Positions 12,394 through 22,692 of a stretch of DNA of 64,000 bases are shown piece by piece (within the stretch, counting starts at the first letter, position 1; each line of letters starts with the position of its first letter). The translations under genes were made by a program, and so were the position numbers. The DNA lies in assembly GCA_025677825.1 (NCBI GenBank), contig JAIXMO010000026.1, positions 124,001 to 188,000 on the forward strand. Reading direction: 5' to 3'. A model generated the notes under the pieces. The model saw only the letters and a program-made list of their open reading frames with translations. It ran no database searches and was not told the origin of the DNA. The stretch is from Helicostylum pulchrum. Lineage: Eukaryota; Mucoromycota; Mucoromycetes; Mucorales; Mucoraceae.

Positions 12394-13465
12394 ATGGCCA
12401 AAATGATTTTACGCGATTCCAATGTGATTGACATGATTGTTACGACTGTTGTTGGTAAGAGACGCCCACTGACTTGAATGTATACAAGTGCTGATTTTCT
12501 GTATAGGTAAGAACTCTCGTTCTCTTTATACATCTAAGCCTACTGAATGGCCCAATGGAACAAAATCTGACATTGTTTATACTGCCCCAGTAACATCCTC
12601 TGAATTGCCACCAGTGTTAATTGAGGTCCAACATACCATTAACCTGGATTTAGTTGACCGCCTTTTAGAGTACTCCTTATTTGTGAAAAAAGAATTCAAA
12701 GCGAAGCCAATTGTGGTTGTGTTTGGTACCTACACAACACGTAATGAAATCTGCTCGGACTTTGAGGCAACTTCTTTTTCATTTATGAAGCAAATACCTT
12801 GCAAGTACTGGGCAGAAAAATGTTATATTCTTGATCAAAACACATTCATGGAAGCTACCAAGACTGTTCCTCTCCCTCCTTTGGCGGCGATTGCCCACTT
12901 CTTCTCTTCAAAAAAGCTTTCATTGCTAGCATCTGAATATAGAGACGATCCTACTTTACAAACACTCTATGCAATTGCTAAAGAACAAACAGTGACCAAA
13001 GTCGCTGCAGAGCAATCAACTTCTGAGGTATTACTTGAGGTTTGCAATCAAACCAATCTACAATTCAAAAAAATTTTGGACACCCTAGAACCCATGCCTG
13101 ACACCCTTTTCAAAAAGCGCCTACGCGCATATGCTGATGATGGTGCTCTTTACACCCAAACGTGTAAATACAAGTATACAAAAAGAAACAAAGAATTTAT
13201 AGAGTCTATGCCACCACCACCCGAATTATCAGATTTGGCCAAAAGCATGATGAATGAAAGCAGCTCTTTTATTGATATTTTTCGTGAAGAAATTAGCGTA
13301 CCTAAAACAGATGTGGAGTATATTAAGCAATTCAAGCAAAACGAAAGTAGAATGGACTGGAAAACATGTTATGAAGCAGGAAAAAGCGAAGGTTTTTTTA
13401 GTTCTTATTCCAGTAGCCCAAGTTTGAAGACTGCATTTTATAAAAAATTAAGTAAAAAAGATTGA
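12394..13465 (+). CDS. PD-(D/E)XK nuclease-like protein of a mobile element
   Basis: Two exons (12394-12454 and 12507-13465) are joined by a 52-nt GTAAGA...TAG intron, giving about 339 aa. After SDLMAKMILRDSN come KSDIVYTAP and then PPVLIEVQHTINLDLVDRL. An Asp followed about 20 residues later by Glu-x-Gln is the active-site pattern of Rpn-like PD-(D/E)XK nucleases. The remainder is helical, ending in a Ser-rich, Lys-rich tail (KTAFYKKLSKKD). The frame is open upstream into the terminal repeat (LLLFKVDPKYPPG) as far as an in-frame TGA, so an upstream exon or a different start is possible. At that point the left repeat reads TTTTTTGATCC where the right copy reads TTTTTAGATCC, which may have removed a splice acceptor. 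Function in transposition is inferred from position only. Confidence 0.55.
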
Positions 13466-13529
13466 TTTGTTGTATATGTCAAAATAAAGTTGTAAATTCA
13501 TACCCATTATATTTAAGGATTTGCTGATG

Positions 13530-13807
13530 GGGTCTAATTTAAAGAGTAAGAGGTCAGGATCTAAAAATCAATAAAGGGATTATTCTTAGCTATTAACATG
13601 AAACTATACCAATAGGTTGTGACATTTTAATGAAAAAGAGGATATCGGTACCGGTACCCATGGGTACCGATATCAGTATTTACATAAAGTAAGCTTGGCT
13701 ACCGATAGCCAATTGAAGTTCCGAAAAGTGACCAAAAAATGACCAATTGAAATTAAAAAAGCGACCAATTTTTTCAGTAAAGTGACCAATAGACGGTGGA
13801 AACACTG
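13530..13807 (-). repeat. right terminal inverted repeat
   Basis: The reverse complement of 12145-12368 with few mismatches, plus an internal stretch of three GACCAATT-type subterminal repeats (13728-13790) absent on the left. It ends GGTGGAAACACTG, followed by TA. Confidence 0.75.
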
Positions 13808-14425
13808 TAAACATAAAAAAAGGGAAAAAAAGGGTGGCATTGTGTAGTCTAAGTTATTCTGGTGTAAATCATGATATGTTTCGATTCGCACGGACTGGTA
13901 GTATGTATAACTATGATTTACAATCAATAAAAGAAAATATATTAGCAGGATAACCATTTTCCTTTTCTTTCTTTGATTGTATCACTATGATGGATATTTC
14001 GATCTTACACGACTATGACCAACAATCGAATCATACCTGTAAATACATTATACAAAAAAATACTAATAGAGATATTTATTAGATCCTTGGGCTTTTTAAA
14101 ATATAGAGCTTTCGAAAGAATTGCTAATAGCTGTAGACTCGTTGTTTCAGTTTATTTAGCTTGATTGAAAAAGAGAGTTTTTTTTAATACTGCTCCCTGC
14201 AAAAATTATATTTTGACGGGAAACAGATAGAACCTTTTTTTTTGTTTGGTTACAAAAGTAGATCTTTCCTTTTGTCATACCTAAACTCTGTACTAAGAAA
14301 AAAAAAAAGTCTAGGCAATTTGCCTGAATATCAACAAGGATAGTATAATAAAGAAATCTTTAGTCTTGTTGTCAAATACCAAGACTGGACGTATCGTATT
14401 CTAGACACGAATATTAAAAAAGTGT
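13808..14425. other. AT-rich intergenic stretch
   Basis: Between the nuclease-bearing element and the small membrane-protein gene no coding frame, repeat or RNA gene was recognised. Homopolymer runs and short frames only. Confidence 0.4.
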
Positions 14426-15120
14426 TTACCACCCACCGGACGCTTGGTACTTGCTTTGTAAGTGATGGGATTTTTTACCCGGTGTATCCCGTTCAACTTT
14501 AGCCACTGATTCTGGGATCCAAATAAAGTATCCATCAGTCATGTAAAACCATGCTGGATATTGAATAATTTAGAGTTGTATTTTTATATTTGGGATAATT
14601 ATATATCTACGCAGTAAACGTGCGAAATGTTCACCAGAAACGGTTTATTTTATATTGCTATTATGCTCTGTAATTGTCAGATACATTTGTATTTACCTTG
14701 CTCTTAACAACTCACATTTGCGATACTATAATTTCTCTTTAACATTTACAAAAGCGGAGAAAACGTTAACTATTTATTACCCCACAACATCTCTCTTTTA
14801 AACATTAGTTTGTTAATCTTATTTAACCCTTGAAAGGGGAAACCATGTTCATTATGGCGATATAAAGGATAGGGTTTCGCATAATTCCTTGGCTGTAATG
14901 CAGTAGCTTCAAAGGTAGTAAAGCCCAAAGCCATAGAAAGAAGACATTTATACGCGGAGGTTTTATCCTTCAGTAACCATAAGTATAATAGACTAACCAA
15001 AAGAACTGTTGGGTAAGATTTGAAGTCTGAATACAATTGATATGAAAAGATAAAAGGAATAAAAAGTGAATTCTTGTATTTATAGATAAAATGAAAAAGT
15101 AAATGTTTCAAAAAAAGCAT
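14426..15120 (-). CDS. small multi-pass membrane protein, unknown function
   Basis: Proposed exons are 15120..14781 and 14553..14426, joined by a 227-nt GTAATA...CAG intron with matching phase, giving about 155 aa. The first exon encodes hydrophobic segments (LFIPFIFSYQLYS, PTVLLVSLLYLWLL, LLSMALGFTTFEATAL) and then a polar block LYRHNEHGFPFQGL. The second encodes WFYMTDGYFIWIPESVAKVE and a short basic tail ending ASGGW. The second exon reads like real protein. The start and the N-terminal 40 residues are uncertain, because a TTGTATTCAG acceptor near 15027 could mark an internal exon start. Family not recognised. It could also be a gene remnant. Confidence 0.4.
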
Positions 15121-15620
15121 AAGAGATCATAAGAGAGAGAGAGAGCCAAACAAGTCACCATAAAACAACAGCACAAATCATAAAATAAAAAGAGAGGTTT
15201 TCCCACCTATATTTTTATATAAAAAAAAGCAGTGTTCCCTCTCCCCTTTTTTCTTTAAAGAAAAGAATAATTTAATCATACTTTATGATGATATAAATTA
15301 GGGGGTAGTCATTTTTACACAATGAAAAGAAAATGTTGTTCTTGTGTCTATTTTTGGTAGGCTCAAACATCATCGTCTATTATTTTTAACAGATAAAATC
15401 AGATGCAACTGCTAATGAGTAATCTTCCCAGTTAATCGTAACAATATATATCTTGATAATAAACTCGTTTCCAGTGGACAATGCAGTAAATACACCACTG
15501 TACTTCCTCGATCTCAGTAACACAGTGCACACAGCCACTCGGTGACTGTCAATATAACCTTTTTTTTTTTTTTTTTTTATGAGAGGTTCAAATACTTTTT
15601 TACTTTTTTTTTTATTCAGC
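15121..15620. other. intergenic upstream region
   Basis: A 500-bp spacer between divergent genes. It contains a GA-repeat (15133-15144) and a 17-T run directly upstream of 15579. No gene seen. Confidence 0.4.
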
Positions 15621-16712
15621 ATGTCCGACGTCGAAGAAGAAGGAGGAAAGAAGAAGGGAGGACAAAGAGGAAACAAAAAGAATGGTGGAGACAAAAAGAA
15701 GCCCGCCTTGTCAAAAAAGAAGGAAAAAGAGATACAAAGACAAGTAGAGAAGCGTAATGCAGTTATGACAGCTTTTAACCGATACTATGAAGAAGAATGG
15801 GGAGCAGAACGTTGGCCTCAACTTTTAGAGTCCTTAAAGAAGCCTGTTCGTCATTGTATGATGATGAACAAGTATGCTAACGTAGAAGAAGTGAAACTCA
15901 AGTTGAAAGATTGTTTATCTGACTTGACCATGTTGGACTTTGTCAGTATTCCCTGTTATGCATCAAAATCATGTTCTCGGTTCCCTCAACCTTCCAAGGA
16001 TAGCAACAATATTACAGATTATTATATTTTAGACGCAGGATCCGTATTAGCAACTGAGGCATTAGATATCCAGCCTGATGATAACGTATTAGATATTTGT
16101 GCTGCTCCTGGTGGCAAGACATTATCCGTTTTACAACGATTAGATAAAAAGTACGGTCGTTTAACTTCTAACGAAATCGCGTCTGATCGTAGAAGAAGAT
16201 TGAGACAAGTGATTGAATCGTATATCCCACCAGATGTTGTTGAGGAAGTGAGTACAGTTGTTGGAAAAGATGGTACAAGATACTATGGCGAACCAGAACA
16301 ATATGATAAAGTTTTATTAGATGCACCTTGTTCTTCTGAACGTCATTTACTACATGATGATAAGGAATTTGAACTCTGGACTCCAAAGCGTTCTATCGTT
16401 AACGCTAATCGACAATTATCTATTTTGAAAGCAGCAGTTCATTCCGTTAGAATTGGAGGTGTTGTACTCTATGCTACATGTTCTATCAGTTCATTAGAAA
16501 ACGATAAAGTAATTGAAAAGATGATGAAAAAGGGTAAAATCCCAATTGAACCTGTCAAGATGAAATTAACTATTGGTGAAAGAACAAAGTATGGTATTAT
16601 TATTACCCCTGACAAAACTGAAGGTTGGGGACCTCTTTACTTTTCTCTAGTTAAAAGAACTGGTGAATCTAAAGAGAGTATGTACGGTGAAGAAGAAGAA
16701 GATGATGATTAA
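15621..16712 (+). CDS. NSUN-type RNA 5-methylcytosine methyltransferase
   Basis: An intronless gene of about 363 aa from ATG 15621. An in-frame ATG at 15579 would add a hydrophobic leader and is less likely. A Lys/Glu-rich N-terminus precedes the Rossmann-fold methyltransferase: VLDICAAPGGKTLSVLQ is the SAM-binding motif I, YDKVLLDAPCSSERHLLHDD holds motif IV with the Pro-Cys, and VVLYATCSISSLENDKVIE holds motif VI with the Thr-Cys-Ser catalytic cysteine. The SSERHLLH pattern is closest to the NSUN3/NSUN4 branch, which modifies mitochondrial tRNA or rRNA in animals. Substrate and location here are not determined. The protein ends in a run of acidic residues. Confidence 0.85.
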   Translation: MSDVEEEGGKKKGGQRGNKKNGGDKKKPALSKKKEKEIQRQVEKRNAVMTAFNRYYEEEWGAERWPQLLESLKKPVRHCMMMNKYANVEEVKLKLKDCLSDLTMLDFVSIPCYASKSCSRFPQPSKDSNNITDYYILDAGSVLATEALDIQPDDNVLDICAAPGGKTLSVLQRLDKKYGRLTSNEIASDRRRRLRQVIESYIPPDVVEEVSTVVGKDGTRYYGEPEQYDKVLLDAPCSSERHLLHDDKEFELWTPKRSIVNANRQLSILKAAVHSVRIGGVVLYATCSISSLENDKVIEKMMKKGKIPIEPVKMKLTIGERTKYGIIITPDKTEGWGPLYFSLVKRTGESKESMYGEEEEDDD

Positions 16713-16860
16713 TGCATGTAGAGTAACGTGTAACATAGATAATCCAAATTCCAAATAAAAAATTATTTTCCCTCGCGACATCTTTTAGTCGTCACTTTTT
16801 TGAACCATTTATTCCCTTTTTCTTTACTAAAACAAAGTGGCAATAATACAAATATACCCA

Positions 16861-17010
16861 TCAGAGCTGTCCATTATAGCCAGATATATTTTGTTTCCAA
16901 AGAGACATCATTCCTTTCTTGGTTTGAATAACTTGCCTATAATAATGAAGCCTTACGGCCTTGAGAGATCTTATTAAATCAGGACGTACCTTTACCATTC
17001 TAGACATCAT
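16861..17010 (-). CDS. small basic protein or terminal exon, unknown
   Basis: A 49-codon frame starting MMSRMVKVRPDLIRSLKAVR and ending in NGQL reads like genuine protein (basic, amphipathic). The frame is open a little further upstream (PKQLKD), with a possible CTAAG or CAG splice acceptor near 17025. It is therefore probably the last exon of a small gene divergent from the Hikeshi homologue. The upstream exon was not found in matching phase. Confidence 0.35.
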   Translation of the reverse strand: MMSRMVKVRPDLIRSLKAVRLHYYRQVIQTKKGMMSLWKQNISGYNGQL

Positions 17011-17186
17011 ATCTTTCAACTGCTTAGGTAAAAAAAAATAAAGTCTCTTCGCATTAGTCTTTCACTTATTTATTTTTTCTAAAAAAAGGTATGCTAAAAC
17101 ATTCATATTTTTTACCTTCCGCTAAACGCTGAAATTGGTAGATTACAAAAAAAAAAAAAACTGCTGTTAACATTATTTTTGTTATC

Positions 17187-17922
17187 ATGTTTGGTTGTAT
17201 TGCTGCTGGACGTTTGGTAAATAAATAAAAATATAGTTGTATTACAAGGCAAACTTAAGATTGACACTTCTTTTTTGAGTGTAGGTTCAAACAAACTTAC
17301 AACAAGTTGATGTAAACAAGTACGTTTTTGAATTAGCTGATGCACAAAATATCAATCACATTGTCGTGTTTTTACTTGGTACAATTCCTTTTGAACCAGG
17401 CTTTGCAGCAACAGTACATTTACTTTGGCCAAACAAAGAATGGCAACTATTAGGAGGGTAAGTTTTTTTTTGTTTTTTTTATTTTAAATCTTGACAATGA
17501 ACAAAATCTTGTTTAGTTTATCAAACGAAAAACCAAGTGCTATATTCCGACTTAAAACCAAAGAGTCTTCGATACATAATCCCATGGTATCTACATCAGC
17601 TACATTGGGTATTTCTATTGAACCTCTATCAGTTGTACAACAAGAATTATCTACTATAAATCAACCTTCCTCTTCATCAGCACTTGTTAAGCCGGGAATG
17701 AACGTTACTCAAGTAGGAGAAATGGCAGGACGTATTTTAGAGAATTTGTACAACTATGTTACATCATTTACAGTACAAAACGTTCCTGTTAATGGTATAC
17801 CATTAGGGCATTTAGCCGAGAACGGTTATTTACCTTTAAAAACTTTTCAAACTTGGTATGAAAACTTGTCTAGAAAATTAGCGTCTAATCCTCATTATTT
17901 GGAAGATCAACTTAATAAATAA
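17187..17922 (+). CDS. Hikeshi/OPI10 homologue (Hsp70 nuclear import carrier)
   Basis: Three exons (17187-17216, 17285-17457, 17517-17922) join in phase to 202 aa, close to the roughly 197 aa of human Hikeshi. The start MFGCIAAGRLVQTNLQQV, the block HIVVFLLGTIPFEPGFAATV and WPNKEWQLLGGLSNEKPSAIF match the family N-terminal domain. The C-terminal part (ARKLASNP-like tail, TFQTWYENLSRKL) also fits. Hikeshi carries Hsp70 into the nucleus under heat stress by binding Phe-Gly nucleoporins; the yeast counterpart is Opi10. Its stop codon lies only 11 bp from the stop codon of the convergent DeSI-thioredoxin-PUL gene, so the transcripts must overlap at their 3' ends. Confidence 0.9.
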
Positions 17923-17933
17923 AAAAACGTTTT

Positions 17934-20223
17934 TTATTCCTGCAAACTTAATTTAACTAATTCAGAAATATCTCTTGCTAATCCCAAAATTTTGCTTGAT
18001 ACAATCACTTTTTCCTTCTTTTTAGCATCAAGAATACCATCAATATCCAACGCAGATAGTAAGTTGGCAACTGATGTATCTTCAGGAGATAAAAATATAA
18101 ATTTACCAACAGCTGCTAACAAACGATGAACTAAGAACAGTAAATAATAATAATAGTTTAATACCAAGCGTATAAATATAAAAAGTATATCTGTGTATTT
18201 AATCAACTTACTAATCTCTTCATCTGTTTCTTTGGTAAGTGCATCTAAAACCGCACTTGATAATTCTACCAGCCAATCATCATCATCTTGCTCTGCCATA
18301 CCCTTGAAGGTGCCTTCTTCCTTCTTTAATCTCTCGGTAGCAATACAAGTAGAACAATTGTATACTAAAGAAGCAGCGGCTTGCCGGACTGTAGAATCTT
18401 CTTCTAACAAACTTGTAATCAACAATTGTGTCAATTGAGACCGATGAGAAGTTTCAAGGTTAGAAGTAAAATGCGTAGTGGATAAAGTACTATTAGCAAA
18501 AATATTACAGGCAATTCTCAAAATCATTAACCATGTTGCTTTTTTTGGTGGCTCTTGCTGAGTATAGACAATCTCCATTATCTTACTAATTTGGGATGCT
18601 ACAGAGACAATAATTAGATAAAAAAAGTTTACGACATTTGCTTTTTTTTAAAAAAAAAACTTACGATCTGATACATAGAAATCTGATACTTGCCTGTGTA
18701 CAAGTAAAGATTTGTAAATATCTAACAAGGGGAAAATTTGATCTGTAGACAACTTTGACAAAAGTTGATCTATATCAATCACAACGTTAATAAAATCATA
18801 TAAACTCGATTTTTTTTTTTACATACCCACTAATAACTTCCAACCTCCTACATCAATAGTAGTACCAGCAGGATTTTCCAAAAAGTTCTTTGAACCATCC
18901 AATACCTTTTTCTGATTTCCATCCAATACAATACTTTCCTGTTCCAAAAATAAGTTCAGTTTTCCATAAACCATATCTAATTTTCCAGGAGCTTTGAAAA
19001 TGATAGGTACATTAGGTTGATCCACAATAGAGCGAAGTAAAATCTTTCTGTGAGGATGGGCTATATATATATACATAAAGAGTTAACACACATATTACTT
19101 TTTACATGCCCCTCCAATTAAACTTACGAGGAAACGCATCGAACAACAACATATCAACTTGACTCTTTAATTCTGCATAATTAGCACCGCTAAATTCACC
19201 TGTCTTTCTACCATTCAAATAAAATTGAAATGTAGGAACACCGCGAATACCATATTTTTGTGAATTAAATGCTGGTGATCCAGTATCCATCACAACGCCC
19301 AAAATTTTAATTTCTGCTTGACCTTGATGCTTATCTTCAATCATCTTGATAAACTCTGGCTTAATAACTTTGCAAGGTGGACACGTGGCTGAAGTAAACA
19401 TGACTGCAACAGCTTTATACTGAGTAAGAAACTTTTCCATTACTGTAGAATCACTTACAAATTGAACTGGTTGAACAGTGGTAGGTGCTGCTGACATGGC
19501 TGCAGATGAAACACCTTGTAACAAGGATGCGGCTTGTGCAGAATTCTGAACAGAGACAGGAGCAGCAGTGGCATTACTACTAGTTAACTGAGATTGACCA
19601 AACATACCTTCAATCATAGGTAATAACGATTGTCCAAAAGGTCTATTTTATAGATTTTCTTTTAAGTTTAAAGTTATTTCATTTCTTACAGCAAAAAAGA
19701 CTTACGTATTTAAAAACTCTGCTGGTAATCCCGTGATATGACTAGGAATTGTCTTTCCACATAAAAATTGACATAAATCGTTGGAAAATGTATTGCAATT
19801 GAAGTCTAATAAATGATATTTCTCTGGTCTAAATAGCAAAAAAAAAAAACGAGGATGAGTAGGGGCAGGGGAGGTTTTTTAACACTAGACTTACGTATAA
19901 ACGGATCTTAAACTATCAATATACTCTTTAACGACTTCCAAAGGCAAATAGGTCTCTCCTATGTCAATTTCTTCTAAAGGTCTACCGTGTTGTGTAGTTC
20001 CTGGAGCCGAATCCATGATACCTTGGCCATAATAAAATTCTCTGTTATACACAACTACCGCAGTATGCCAAATACCATCTATGTCATTGTTATTATCCTT
20101 CATTGCGTACTTGACAAAAAAAAAAGACAACTTACCGATTTGCTTCCCCGTTAAGGATCGTGACATGGATCGTGCCATGCCTTGAGAAAGATCATATACA
20201 TAAAGTTTAACTGATTCAGCCAT
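17934..20223 (-). CDS. DeSI (PPPDE)-thioredoxin-PUL fusion protein
   Basis: Eight exons (20223..20136, 20078..19895, 19828..19706, 19642..19128, 19060..18827, 18769..18665, 18598..18212, 18130..17934) give about 610 aa. Residues about 1-140 form a DeSI/PPPDE papain-like fold: [10 protein letters not shown], then IWHTAVVVY with the catalytic His and [13 protein letters not shown] with the catalytic Cys. After a low-complexity linker comes a thioredoxin fold with CPPC ([14 protein letters not shown]) and the cis-Pro motif [11 protein letters not shown]. The C-terminal third is a PUL helical-repeat domain ([33 protein letters not shown]). PUL domains bind Cdc48/p97, and DeSI enzymes cleave SUMO or ubiquitin or depalmitoylate, so a redox-linked protein-turnover role is a reasonable inference. 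Introns 1 (57 nt) and 7 (81 nt) are multiples of three without stops. Confidence 0.9.
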
Positions 20224-22124
20224 TGTAAAATATATATATATATATATGAATATATAAAAAAGAAAGGACGTAATTCTGGAAATACACGTAATCTGTGCGT
20301 GATAAATTAGATGCCTGAGTTTACGAATCTTTCCATATAAGGATTTTGGTGAAGCACTTTTTCATAAAGCGATCCACTAATTTCGGGAACTGAGCAACAC
20401 CATATTTTAACTGCATCAAGTTTTTTGCGGTCTATATTTAAGGATTTTGAGTTTGGTACCTTAATTTTTTTGTTGTTGTGAGCGATCTACTAATTTCGTA
20501 ACCATATTTAACGACATCAAGTTTTTTTTTGTGGTCTATATCACAATAGTATAAGCTATTACTTTGTACGCATGCTCTAAAGAAGAAAGTATATTCTCGA
20601 TACAATCCCTAATATTCATTTGGTTAGCTATATTTAAATTGTTTAGAACAAAAGAAAAAAAGAAGAGTCTGGACGTAGTGGTGGTTCGTGTCCTAATAAA
20701 TCGAATAATAATTAACTCATACACCTGCGCTATATAGCTCAACAACAGGTGATAATGATGAGAGTATTTATAGAAGGATATACTCTCTTACGAATAACAT
20801 TTTATAAAATTAAATTTCAATTCTTCATAAAGAGATAATCGTCTTAAAACAAATTAAAAGTTTTTTTAAAAAAACGGTATAGACTTTTCTTAATAAGTAA
20901 TTGACTACAGTATAGTCCTATCACGGGTCATGTAGTAGTATACGGGTATTTAAAAGCAGGGATTTTTGAAAACCCCAATATTCCTCCCAAAGTTGCAATA
21001 GTACAACTACAGTGACTTTCAGAAGTTTTTTAATTGAAAAAAAAAAGCTAGGAACATTAAACCGCCTTCATGTATATTTCTTTAAAAAAAAGACTAAAAC
21101 AAATAATGATAGCTCCAAAGCTTATTACCCGTACTAGCCGATAAAGTTTACATTGAGCCATTCAAATGCTGTCGCATGTCTGTTTAAAAAAAAGGTTTCC
21201 TGATAATCCCTGAATGCGCGATAGTTGTCAGTTTGTACATTACATATAATTTTTTTTTCTTTGGTTCAGTTTATCGAGAAATCATTTCTCGTTCGATCTG
21301 TCGTAGAGTTAGTAAACAATAAAAGTGCGTAGAGGAGTAATTTTTGTAATTTAAATCGTATCAGAGTTTGTATATAACCATTTATTAAAGTTAAAACATT
21401 GTATATAATATATGTGGGTTGGAATAAAATAAATATTATGAATATGTATATTCTGTAGTTTCTCGATTATTTTTTATTTTATGTTTTTTTTTGCTGGTTC
21501 ATGAACAGATAAGTCCCTGGTTTAATTAGAGACAAATAATTTATATATCTTCCAAGTTGATACTAACTACTATTAGCTCTTGGTGTTCTATTTAAACAAT
21601 CAATTTAATTAATTCATGTATACATTTTACTATGCATAAATAATCTTTATATCTTTTCAATAGGACAAAAAGATATACTACATAATAACGCGATTTTCAT
21701 TGTTAAGAGGTGTTTTGTACCTATTAAAATGATTTGCCTTTTGGGATTTCAAGAATGCGCGACTTCCGACTAATATACAAGAAGAAGAAGAAAAAAGTCC
21801 GTGAAATGGACACACCTGCATAAAAAGACAAAGCATGTGAAGTATCTCGTTTTTTTTTTCCCATTGAGTAGCGTGCTTAAATAAATTTGACTAGATACTT
21901 AACACCACTTGTTATCTCGGTGGCTATTAGATACGTCACGCTCTAAAATTATAGATATTCTCTCCATCAAAAATTAAATGATATCATCAAAAAAGTTTTT
22001 CATTTTTAATTTTAGCAAAAAACAAAAACACTGCTATATTCTCATTTAACTTTTTTTTTATATATGCAGGGAAAAAAAAATATGCACATTTTGATCTTAC
22101 AAGATTTTATTTATCACAATTGAA
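20224..22124. other. gene-poor region with a tandem duplication
   Basis: A TATATA run at 20229-20247 lies just upstream of the DeSI-PUL start. A roughly 100-bp imperfect tandem repeat follows at 20339-20542. Beyond it no convincing coding frame or RNA gene was seen up to the homeobox gene. Confidence 0.4.
20339..20542 (+). repeat. two-copy imperfect tandem repeat, about 100 bp unit
   Basis: Copy 1 (20339-20439) and copy 2 (20440-20542) share in the same order AAGGATTTTG, GCGATC(C/T)ACTAATTTCG, ACCATATTT, GCATCAAG/GACATCAAG followed by a T run, and GGTCTATAT. The spacers between the conserved blocks differ in length. Confidence 0.7.
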
Positions 22125-22692
22125 TTATTTAAATATTTTTCTAACTGCCTGGCGCTTATTTTGAAACCAAATTTGTACTGTCCTTGGTGACATACCTAAA
22201 TGACGAGCTAAATTCTCCCGTAATATAGTAGACGGAAACGCAGTTCTTTCAAAGACCTTTTGTAACGTTTGTGTTTGCTTTACCGTCGCCCTCTTTCTCC
22301 TGATTTTCATATAATCGTCATCGCTATGGTTATAGCTATAGTTCCAAGCATGTCTACTGCCCCAATGTTCTTCTGGATGATACGGTTTAGGTTGATATAT
22401 TTTTTTATTAGGCGTATATAACGGTTGTATTTCTTTTTTTACAATGTAACTTTGATCATTGATACAATTATTAGGTTTAGGTAATTCAATAAATGGAACC
22501 GTACTACTTTTATGCGACCTTGTAGGTTTCACTATTGGCGCCAAAGTGGTATTAGTGTCGTAACTGCATAGCAAATTTTGAATTGAGTAAGGTGATAATG
22601 AGAGACACTGAAATAATAAATAAAAAAGAGCAGTTAGTATTGCTGTTTTTATCTTGTATATCTGCGTAAAATTATACCTTGTTGCTATTCAT
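22125..22692 (-). CDS. homeobox transcription factor
   Basis: A 15-nt first exon (22692..22678, MNSNK) and a main exon (22607..22125) joined by a 70-nt intron give 165 aa. The homeodomain occupies roughly the last 60 residues. KIRRKRATVKQTQTLQKVFE is the N-terminal arm and helix 1, and TVQIWFQNKRQAVRK is recognition helix 3 with the diagnostic WFQNKR. The protein ends right after the homeodomain. The N-terminal part is Pro/Tyr/His-rich and lacks other domains. Target genes cannot be inferred. The tiny first exon was chosen because it supplies the only in-phase ATG with a good donor upstream of the CLSLSPYS frame. Confidence 0.85.

Larger units (their letters stand above)
12145..13807 (+). mobile_element. 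mariner-ended element carrying a nuclease-like gene
   Basis: A 1663-bp element begins CAGTGTTTCCACCGTC and ends with the reverse complement. It is flanked on both sides by TA (12143-12144 and 13808-13809), the target-site duplication of Tc1/mariner elements. Long terminal inverted repeats extend about 224 bp on the left and 278 bp on the right. They include a GGTACC/CCATGG palindromic cluster. The only sizeable gene inside encodes a PD-(D/E)XK-like protein rather than a DDE transposase. Its terminus matches 25 of the first 30 bases of the end of the broken mariner-type element at 31755. Confidence 0.75.

Noticed and set aside
12145..13807. Reading the element as a hAT/Mutator-type transposon with a 6-bp AAACAT duplication
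   Set aside because: AAACAT does occur on both sides, but CAGTG ends with flanking TA and the match to the mariner-type end at 31755 explain the borders better.
15583..15592. GAGGTTCAAATAC considered as a tRNA T-loop
   Set aside because: No acceptor, D or anticodon stem can be built around it.
20536..20745. Minus-strand ORF of 69 codons overlapping the tandem repeat
   Set aside because: It overlaps the repeat and has a poly-Thr/Phe composition from simple sequence.
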